From Limosilactobacillus portuensis (lineage in GTDB: Bacteria; Bacillota; Bacilli; Lactobacillales; Lactobacillaceae): a DNA stretch of 64,000 bases. The stretch's first letter is position 1. Each line of letters opens with the position of its first letter. Both the position numbers and the translations under genes were made by a program. The notes under the pieces were generated by a model. That model was not told where the DNA came from. It saw only the letters and a program-made list of their open reading frames with translations, and ran no database searches. The stretch spans positions 1 to 64,000 of the forward strand of contig NZ_JABUXQ010000004.1 in NCBI RefSeq assembly GCF_014838735.1, written 5' to 3'. This document shows positions 57,861 to 64,000 of this stretch, piece by piece.

Positions 57861-58021
57861 AAAGATAGTTCTGTCCTACTCTCTTTTATGAGAATTTGCT
57901 AAGGAACAGCCATTAATTTGAACAAGCATTTTTATTGCTTACCATCATCGATTCAGGCATACTTGAAACAGTTAGATAAAAGTTTAGATCCATTGCTACC
58001 AAATAAAGGGAGGATAAGCAA

Positions 58022-58447
58022 ATGAGTACATTTAAGGTAAAAGCCACAAAAACTACTACTGGAATGCAGGTTGCTGCTGGAACACGAGGATTTGAAATTA
58101 CCTTTGATGAACCAAATAGTACTAATACAGGGATGAATCCGGTAGAAATTCTCTTAACTTCTTTTGGTGCTTGTACTGCAATTACAGCCCAAGCCTTAGC
58201 GGACAAGCGGAATTTCGACTTACAAGCTTTCTGGATCGATATTGACGGTGATCTCGACCGCGAAGATGTCGCTACTGGAGAAAGTCGACGGAAATTTACT
58301 GAAATCCGCTTTACACCCCACCTTCGTTCAGACGAATCTGACGAAGATATTAAACAGTTTCTTGCCGATGTCGAAAAGAAGTGTCCAGTAAGGAATACCC
58401 TTGAATTTGGTACAAAATTTGTTGCCAATAATTTTGTACGGGAATAA
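58022..58447 (+). CDS. OsmC/Ohr-family protein
   Basis: 141 residues from ATG behind AAAGGGAGG. Both redox Cys are present: SFGACTAITAQALA and EKKCPVRNTLEF. The family reduces organic hydroperoxides with thiols. Followed 6 bases later by a Nudix hydrolase, so the pair may protect against oxidised compounds. Confidence 0.9.
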   Translation: MSTFKVKATKTTTGMQVAAGTRGFEITFDEPNSTNTGMNPVEILLTSFGACTAITAQALADKRNFDLQAFWIDIDGDLDREDVATGESRRKFTEIRFTPHLRSDESDEDIKQFLADVEKKCPVRNTLEFGTKFVANNFVRE

Positions 58448-58453
58448 GGTGCT

Positions 58454-58918
58454 ATGAGAATGCCATACATTAAAAAGATCCGGAGCATGGTTGGCCACGA
58501 GCCCTTAATCATGACTAGTGCTTCAGGAGCATTGCTTAACCACGATCAGCAAGTTCTTCTTCAAGCACGTGCTGATACTGGTGATTGGGGATTCCCCGGT
58601 GGTTATATGGAATACGGTGAGTCGTTTAGTGACACTGTCAAACGAGAATTCAAAGAAGATGCTGGTTTTGAAATTACTCCCGTGAAGTTGTTGAAACTTC
58701 AGGATCAAGATTTTTATACTTATCCAAACGGTGATCAAGTTCAACCAGTTAATGCCTTCTACCTCGTTAAATTGGCTACGCAAAAGCACTTTAATACTAA
58801 GCCCGATGAAACTGTTAAAGTCCAGTACTTTGATCTTGCAAAAGAACCACCAAAGTTCTTCAATGACCAACATGCTGAAATGTGGCAGCTGATTAAAAAT
58901 TATGTCGAACAATTATAG
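58454..58918 (+). CDS. Nudix hydrolase
   Basis: 154 residues. Nudix box GGYMEYGESFSDTVKREFKEDAGF matches G-x5-E-x7-R-E-x-x-E-(E)-x-G except Asp for the last Glu of the REUXEE core. It hydrolyses nucleoside diphosphates linked to another group. It begins with PYIKKIRSMVGHEPLIMTSAS, typical of ADP-ribose/ADP-sugar-like members. Substrate unknown. Confidence 0.9.
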   Translation: MRMPYIKKIRSMVGHEPLIMTSASGALLNHDQQVLLQARADTGDWGFPGGYMEYGESFSDTVKREFKEDAGFEITPVKLLKLQDQDFYTYPNGDQVQPVNAFYLVKLATQKHFNTKPDETVKVQYFDLAKEPPKFFNDQHAEMWQLIKNYVEQL

Positions 58919-58930
58919 AAATTACTAGAT

Positions 58931-58984
58931 AAATCATCCCCATACTCTGTTTAATTCAGAATGTGAGGATGATTTCTTTTTCTT
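58931..58984. terminator. terminator after the Nudix gene
   Basis: AAATCATCC (58931-58939) pairs with GGATGATTT (58967-58975), with inner CAT/ATG and CTG/CAG pairs; then CTTTTTCTT. Confidence 0.75.
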
Positions 58985-59075
58985 CGTTTTGCTGCCTATC
59001 TCATTAACTTACCCTCTTCGTTAATTATGCTAGAATAGTTTTATTATGTAGTAAGAGCGATTAAGGAGAGAAATT

Positions 59076-59852
59076 ATGATTTGGACCTGGGACGTTATCC
59101 GGCGCATCATTGAAGTACTATGGCTAATTAACATTGGATTTGCTATTTGGACCGTTTTTCGGAGCAGACGGGATATTGCCGCTACTTGGGCATGGCTGCT
59201 CGTCCTATCAGTATTTCCCGTAGTCGGCTTTATTCTCTATATGTTCGTTGGTCGTCAATTATCACATGATGATATTTTTACAATTCAAGAAGAACAAGCT
59301 AAATATCAAAATACTTTCCTCAAGAAACAACATCAACTATTAGAAAAACACGAATTACTACCGCAAAGCAATCAGAAACCCCGGGCACGAATGCTTGCTA
59401 ATTTAAACCTTAATAATGACGAGGCACTCTTAACCTTTGATAATCGTGTCGAAGTCTTTACTGACGGTCATGCTAAGTTTGAACAGCTAATTGACGATAT
59501 CAACCACGCCAAAAAAATAGTTGACGTTGAGTACTATACTTTTTACGCTGATCACCTTGGCAAACGAATTCTTGCCGCATTAATTCGTGCTGCTAAACGA
59601 GGGGTCAAAGTTCGTGTTCTTTATGATGCTAGTGGCTCTCGTGGAACCAAGCCATCGTTCTTTGAATCACTAGAAGCTCTTGGTGGTGAGGCTCAAGCAT
59701 TTATTTCAAGTTCATCTAAGTGGTATACCTCACCACGACTTAATTACCACCTCCACCGAAAATTAGTGATTATTGATCACAAGATCGGCTACATTGGCGG
59801 TTTTAATATCGGCGATCAGTATCTTGGTGATAGTCCTAAATTTGGTTACTGA
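59076..59852 (+). pseudogene. second cardiolipin synthase, part before in-frame TGA
   Basis: From ATG behind AAGGAG: two N-terminal membrane segments (VLWLINIGFAIWTVF, WAWLLVLSVFPVVGFILYMF), then the first PLD motif HRKLVIIDHKIGYIGGFN. It stops at TGA 59850-59852 after SPKFGY. The paralogue at 52006 has FGPWRDTHLR here, and this gene continues RDTHLRVV right after TGA, so a TGG Trp codon has become TGA. Without the second PLD motif the fragment cannot form the two-motif active site. Confidence 0.9.
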
Positions 59853-59870
59853 CGTGATACTCATCTAAGA

Positions 59871-60566
59871 GTGGTTGGTCAAGCTTCAGTCATGATGGAG
59901 ATTCGTTTTGCAATGGATTGGAATACCACCTTCCGCAAAACCCATAAGCCAAAGTTTTCTATTGATGATGAACTAAAGAACTTTATGATTGAGCATCCCC
60001 AATCAGCCGATCCGAATGAAGTTCCCATGCAAATCGTCTCCTCTGGTCCGGATAACCAAAATTACGCAATTCGACGAGGGTATGAGGGAATTATCGCTAC
60101 TGCACGGAAATATGTTTATATCCAATCCCCTTACTTAATTCCTGAAGATTCAATTCTTGAAGCATTAATCATTGCTGCCAAAAGCGGTGTTGATGTTCGA
60201 ATAATGGTTCCATGCATGCCTGATCATCCCTTTGTTTACCGAATGACCGAATACTATGCTAAGTATCTTGTTCAAAATGGTGTTAAGGTTTACCGCTATG
60301 ATAATGGCTTTATCCACGCTAAGACAATGGTTAGTGGTTCCAACATTGCATCTGTCGGCTCAGCTAACCAGGACTACCGAAGCTATAAGCTTAATTTTGA
60401 AGTAAATGCATTTACCTATAATTCACAGCTCTCTAGTGAACTTAAAAAGATTTTTGAGGATGACCTGATCAACTGCACACCAATGACAGAAGAGTATTTT
60501 GAAAATCAATCACGGTGGCTAAAGTTTAAGCAGCAATTCTCTCACCTTCTAGCACCAATTTTCTAA
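59871..60566 (+). pseudogene. second cardiolipin synthase, part after in-frame TGA
   Basis: Same reading frame as the first part; the ATG at 59871 is an internal codon. Contains the second PLD region, but HAKTMVSGSNIASVGSAN has Gly where the catalytic Asp of H-x-K-x4-D should be (HAKTIMIDG in the intact paralogue). Two independent defects suggest the gene is decayed. It is first in an apparent operon with a small membrane protein and a DUF4097 protein. Confidence 0.88.
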
Positions 60567-60584
60567 TTTACGGGAGGAATTAAA

Positions 60585-60929
60585 ATGAACACGGAAAATG
60601 CCAAGCGCATTAAAGATGTTCTGATTGCAATTTTAATAATCGTTGGTGTACTAGCAATTCTTCCAGCAATTTTTATCGCTATCATGACTATTCTTTCTAT
60701 CCTTATTACCGGCTTTTCGTTTGCTAACATTGCACTTGTTGAAATGATGAGGCAATGGTCAAGTAATATCTGGACAAGTTTCTTCTATTTTGGGTTATTA
60801 GTTATAGAAATTGGCCTTCTGGTTATCATTATTCCTATTCTTGTCTGGGTCATTAAATGGCTAATCAAAGCAGTAAAATGGGTGATCAGTGCTATTAAAA
60901 AGCGATTGGGAGGCAATAATAAACAATGA
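60585..60929 (+). CDS. small membrane protein of unknown function
   Basis: 114 residues from ATG behind GGGAGG. Two strong hydrophobic segments (DVLIAILIIVGVLAILPAIF, LLVIEIGLLVIIIPILVWVI) and a basic C-terminus (KKRLGGNNKQ). No family recognised. Its stop overlaps the next ATG (ATGA), so it is coupled to the DUF4097 gene. Confidence 0.7.
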   Translation: MNTENAKRIKDVLIAILIIVGVLAILPAIFIAIMTILSILITGFSFANIALVEMMRQWSSNIWTSFFYFGLLVIEIGLLVIIIPILVWVIKWLIKAVKWVISAIKKRLGGNNKQ

Positions 60930-61792
60930 AGCGCGCATTTAAATGGGGAAGCATTATTATTGTTTGCGGATTAATCATTTCTGGAATCGCCTATTTAGGT
61001 CATAAACAACCATTTGATCCAATGACCCCAATTGAAGAATCAACAGCTAATCGTGATGTTCTTACCCGAAAGTCATTTAATAAAATTAAAGTTACTGCTA
61101 GTTCAGCTGATGTAATTATTAAGCAAGGAAACCACTTTACCGTTTCCTATTACGGAAATAAAAATCATGCAGTTCATGCTCAGGTTAAAGATGGTGTCCT
61201 AAAAATTACGCAGACACCCGTTACCAATTCGAAACTAGCTAAATTTCAGTTACTTAACAATGCCGATAAAGAGCGTTGTATCGTTACTGTTCCCCAAAAG
61301 GCAAGTCTTACTAAGATAGAAGGTCACGTCAATAATGAACTTCTGCTTAATCGAATTCTTGCCAAAAAGGTTAATTTAGAGAGTAATAGTGGCGACATTA
61401 ATGTCCTTAACAGCGAGTTTGATCAAGGAAAAATTATTACTACCAGCGGAGATATTACCATTCGTAACTCGTCCCTTATCCAGACAAAACTTTCTTCAAC
61501 TAGTGGTGATATTAATTTAAATAAGGTTTCATTAACCAAGGGATGTTCTTCGTTAACATCTGGTAACTTTAACGGTCAGCGATTAACTATTATCGGTCAT
61601 TATTCAGTTACTAACCAAAGCGGGGATAATTCGATTACTAAATCGACCATTGACGGTGCTAAACTCACAACTAAAAGCGGTAATAACAATTTAAGGCGGA
61701 AACATCGTAGCGGTGGTTCGCTCGAACGAAATACCACTGAGCCAAACGTCATCTACCTCAAGAACGTTAGTGGCGATAACACTATTAAGTAA
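60926..61792 (+). CDS. DUF4097-type surface protein
   Basis: 288 residues. An N-terminal membrane anchor (WGSIIIVCGLIISGIAYLG) is followed by a beta-helix-like repeat region with recurring SGDI/N-(I/V)-x-(N/L) steps (SNSGDINVLNS, TTSGDITIRNS, STSGDINLNKV), typical of DUF4097 / LiaF-like domains. The end is exported (inference). Such genes often belong to envelope-stress operons, which fits the adjacent lipid-synthase gene. Confidence 0.8.
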   Translation: MKRAFKWGSIIIVCGLIISGIAYLGHKQPFDPMTPIEESTANRDVLTRKSFNKIKVTASSADVIIKQGNHFTVSYYGNKNHAVHAQVKDGVLKITQTPVTNSKLAKFQLLNNADKERCIVTVPQKASLTKIEGHVNNELLLNRILAKKVNLESNSGDINVLNSEFDQGKIITTSGDITIRNSSLIQTKLSSTSGDINLNKVSLTKGCSSLTSGNFNGQRLTIIGHYSVTNQSGDNSITKSTIDGAKLTTKSGNNNLRRKHRSGGSLERNTTEPNVIYLKNVSGDNTIK

Positions 61793-61814
61793 CGTTTCAC
61801 ATGAAACAAATAGT

Positions 61815-61861
61815 AAAAGAGCTTCAAAATTCGTTTTTTTCGAACTTTGAAGCTCTTTTTA
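61815..61861. terminator. bidirectional terminator
   Basis: AAAAGAGCTTCAAA pairs with TTTGAAGCTCTTTT with an inner TTCG/CGAA stem; T-run follows. It separates convergent genes. Confidence 0.88.
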
Positions 61862-61902
61862 GGAGTTGTTTAAGTTTTTAGTTGTGTTATCTTACCTATT
61901 TA

Positions 61903-63075
61903 TTAGTAGATACCATCATAAGCCTTTTGGTAAAGGTCAATTATTTCTTGCTTAGTACCCTTCCGTGGGTTGGAGAATGCATTACCATCCTTCAATGCGT
62001 TTTCAGCCATCAATGGGAAGTCTTCTGGCTTAGCACCAATTTCCTTGATTGATGCTGGAATACCAACAGCCTTGCACATTTCTTTCATTCCGTCAATTGA
62101 CTTTTGTGCAGCTTGCATGGTAGTTAAACCAGTAGTGTCGTAACCCATAATTTCAGCTAATTCTGCAAACCGTTCTGGGCAAGCAATAATGTTATATTCT
62201 TCAACGGTAGTAAGCAATAATGCACAGCAAACACCGTGTGGAGCATCATATTGACCACCAAGTTGGTGAGCCATTGCGTGAACATAACCTAAGTTAGCAT
62301 TGTTAAATGCCATTCCGGCAAGCATTTCTGCTTCAACCATCTTTGTCCGTGCTTCAATATTGTGACCATTAGCAACTGCTTCAGGCAATGCAGTTTGGAT
62401 TAATTGAATAGCTTCCTTACATTGACTGTCAGTGATTGGGTTGTGGTCAACTGAAACGTATGGTTCAATTGCTTGAACAAAGGCATCACAACCAGTAGCA
62501 GCAGTAACTGATTGAGGAACATCTAACATCAGCATTGGATCGTTAAATGATACCAATGGAATGTTACGCCATGAAACAACAACAAACTTCAAGTGGTCCT
62601 TTTCGTTAGTAATAACTGCGTGACGGGTTAATTCTGAACCAGTTCCGGCAGTAGTATTAACAGCCATCAATGGTGGTAGTGGGTTCTTTAAAGTCTCAAT
62701 TCCGGCTAACTTAGTAATATCGTCACCATTAGTCAAAATAATTCCGATTCCCTTACCACAGTCGTGAGCTGATCCACCACCAACAGTGATGATTGAGTCA
62801 CAACCTTCATCTTCGTACATCTTCTTACCAGCCTTGATGTTCCGAATCTTTGGGTTAGGTTCTACACCAGTGAAGACAGCGTAGTCAACACCAGCCTTTT
62901 CCAATGATGCAAGGGTTTGCTTAACTGGTCCATTGTCGATCGCAGCCAAGTTATCTTGGGTAACAACCAGTACCTTGTGCATTCCCAGCATCTTAGCACG
63001 ATCACCAATCTTTTCAATTACACCTGGGCCAAAGAAATTAACACTAGGCATCAGAAAGTCAAATTGTCTATTCAT
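61903..63075 (-). CDS. iron-containing alcohol dehydrogenase, 1,3-propanediol dehydrogenase-like
   Basis: 390 residues from ATG behind AAGGAGG. NAD site: TVGGGSAHDCGKGIG and NTTAGTGSELTRHAVI. Metal ligands: Asp/His in GCDAFVQAIE, GYVHAMAHQLGGQYDAPHGVCC. The family reduces aldehydes such as 3-hydroxypropionaldehyde or acetaldehyde and regenerates NAD+. Close resemblance to DhaT suggests use of glycerol as electron sink, but the substrate is not fixed by sequence. Confidence 0.92.
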   Translation of the reverse strand: MNRQFDFLMPSVNFFGPGVIEKIGDRAKMLGMHKVLVVTQDNLAAIDNGPVKQTLASLEKAGVDYAVFTGVEPNPKIRNIKAGKKMYEDEGCDSIITVGGGSAHDCGKGIGIILTNGDDITKLAGIETLKNPLPPLMAVNTTAGTGSELTRHAVITNEKDHLKFVVVSWRNIPLVSFNDPMLMLDVPQSVTAATGCDAFVQAIEPYVSVDHNPITDSQCKEAIQLIQTALPEAVANGHNIEARTKMVEAEMLAGMAFNNANLGYVHAMAHQLGGQYDAPHGVCCALLLTTVEEYNIIACPERFAELAEIMGYDTTGLTTMQAAQKSIDGMKEMCKAVGIPASIKEIGAKPEDFPLMAENALKDGNAFSNPRKGTKQEIIDLYQKAYDGIY

Positions 63076-63215
63076 TGCAATAGCCTCCTTGGATTACTTG
63101 TATGCACTTACATTACGAATCATTGTGAAGAGCATTGCAAATTATAATTGCCTAATAACCATTAGAATATAGACATATTAACTTATTTGTTTCATTACAA
63201 GATTTTTTAGATTAT

Positions 63216-63764
63216 TTATTCCGCCTTTTTTGTTAAATCTTTTTCAAATTCTGCTCGTAGTAATTGAGCAACTGGATCATAAGTATGGAGAATCCGATCA
63301 ACTTCTGCAACTGAATCGGATGGACTAATCTTTAATTGCGGGTTAATTGCCAATTGTTTCATGTGAAACCCGGTAATCACTAGTCGCATTGCTATCTGTG
63401 CTTGAGCTCCACCGTGAGCGCCAAACGTTACTAAACTGACTGGCTTATCCTTCCACTCGTTTGCCAAATAGTCAAGTGCATTCTTGAGTACTGCCGGGTA
63501 GCCCCAATTATATTGCGGGAAAACAAAGATCAAGCCATCATAGCTTGAGATTAGGCTGCTCCATTCACGTGTATAGCTATGTTCGTACTGGCCGAGTGCT
63601 GGTATTTTACTTTCATCTAAAAATGGTAAGTCGATTGCTCTTAAGTCAATTTCATTAAATTCTAGTTTTGTGCTTACCGCTAATTGTTTCTGTAACCAAT
63701 CAGCAACTTGCTTGCTCCGCCGACCAGGACGTGTACTACCAACAACTATTCCAACCTTTTTCAT
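63216..63764 (-). CDS. NAD(P)H-dependent FMN reductase family protein
   Basis: 182 residues from ATG 63762-63764 behind GGGAG; the frame continues upstream for six codons without a site. VGIVVGSTRPGRRSKQVADW binds FMN phosphate, FPQYNWGYPAVLKNALDYL is the family signature and VTFGAHGGAQAQ the isoalloxazine loop. A third member of the family in the window, not closely related to the flavin-operon pair. Role: reduces flavin or quinones. Confidence 0.9.
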   Translation of the reverse strand: MKKVGIVVGSTRPGRRSKQVADWLQKQLAVSTKLEFNEIDLRAIDLPFLDESKIPALGQYEHSYTREWSSLISSYDGLIFVFPQYNWGYPAVLKNALDYLANEWKDKPVSLVTFGAHGGAQAQIAMRLVITGFHMKQLAINPQLKISPSDSVAEVDRILHTYDPVAQLLRAEFEKDLTKKAE

Positions 63765-63832
63765 TGAAATCACTCCCATCAATTGTCTTTGCCTTCATCA
63801 TAACCATATTTAGCCTTTAAAACAAAAGAATA

Positions 63833-63983
63833 GGATTGTGACATAAGTACTTTTACCAAGTTCAAATACGAACAGCGCGGTACGCAAATGGGTTCCAGTG
63901 TCCGGTATAACCGAACTCTGGAACCCTATTTGCGCTCGCGGGGGCGTGAAAACGAAGTCATAAATGACTTCTGTCACGCTCCC
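63833..63983. repeat. 151-bp structured intergenic repeat, copy B
   Basis: One mismatch to 20254-20404 (GTCACGC versus GTCTCGC). This copy has the better palindrome: GGGCGTGA/TCACGCTC outside GAAGTCAT/ATGACTTC. It lies upstream of the FMN reductase gene. Confidence 0.9.
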
Positions 63984-64000
63984 ATTCATTTACTATTCAG

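Noticed and set aside
57913-58512. 199-codon minus-strand frame opposite osmC
   Set aside because: Antisense shadow of a well-supported gene with both catalytic Cys.
63080-63175. Possible Rex operator before the alcohol dehydrogenase gene (TTGTGAAGAGCATTGCAA)
   Set aside because: Only the first half-site fits TTGTGAA; the second matches poorly, so it was not listed.

Overview
The window comes from a lactic acid bacterium of the Limosilactobacillus type (L. reuteri group is the best guess). The support is a moderately low GC content, YSIRK-type signal peptides with LPQTG sorting signals, MUB/MucBP mucus-binding repeats, a maltose phosphorylase operon, RexA/RexB-type AddAB, an orphan glutamate-cysteine ligase and a DhaT-like iron alcohol dehydrogenase. 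It is chromosomal. No rRNA, tRNA, CRISPR array, prophage or replication origin was seen.

Layout: 1-345 is the cut end of an IS30-type element. 441-2857 is an LPQTG adhesin broken by a 1-nt frameshift. 3190-5913 is a flavin operon: FMN reductase, then an FMN reductase-PAS protein whose tail carries four ApbE-type flavinylation motifs, then a cytoplasmic ApbE. 6169-7549 is a frameshifted 23S rRNA uracil methyltransferase. 7797-13836 is a giant MUB adhesin whose signal peptide is interrupted at a run of nine G, so it may be phase variable. 14209-17246 is a pair of protein/teichoic acid glycosyltransferases. 17821-25277 holds pyrF/pyrR (with a PyrR attenuator), purA, guaC, a truncated M20 peptidase and a transporter; the guaC and peptidase 3' ends are fused by a deletion. 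The transporter is preceded by a short leader peptide and an attenuator. 25566-28123 holds a two-component system and a small alarmone synthetase. 28273-37730 holds a 27-residue peptide, an amino acid permease, a GDPD, YolD plus an SOS-controlled Y-family polymerase, an aldo/keto reductase, a glutamine-amidotransferase-like hydrolase, gshA and a broken lipoprotein-like gene. 37912-51081 holds the maltose operon (malT-mapA-pgmB), malR and addAB. 51205-64000 holds TauE, two cardiolipin synthases (one broken), MazF, ClpL with a small HTH protein, OsmC, Nudix, a DUF4097 protein, an alcohol dehydrogenase and another FMN reductase.

Two themes stand out. First, at least six genes in 64 kb are disrupted by different lesions: single-base indels in G/C runs, in-frame TGA and TAG, and a deletion junction. 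This means genome decay, phase variation or consensus errors, and resequencing would decide. Second, intergenic DNA holds structured repeats. One family of long hairpins begins exactly at the 3' ends of genes, supplies the last codons and stop of two of them, and shows compensatory base changes between copies. Another repeat of 151 bp occurs twice with one mismatch.

The strongest candidates for undescribed biology are the multi-flavinylated reductase operon, the TnaC-like leader before the transporter, the poly-G adhesin switch and the gene-end hairpin family.
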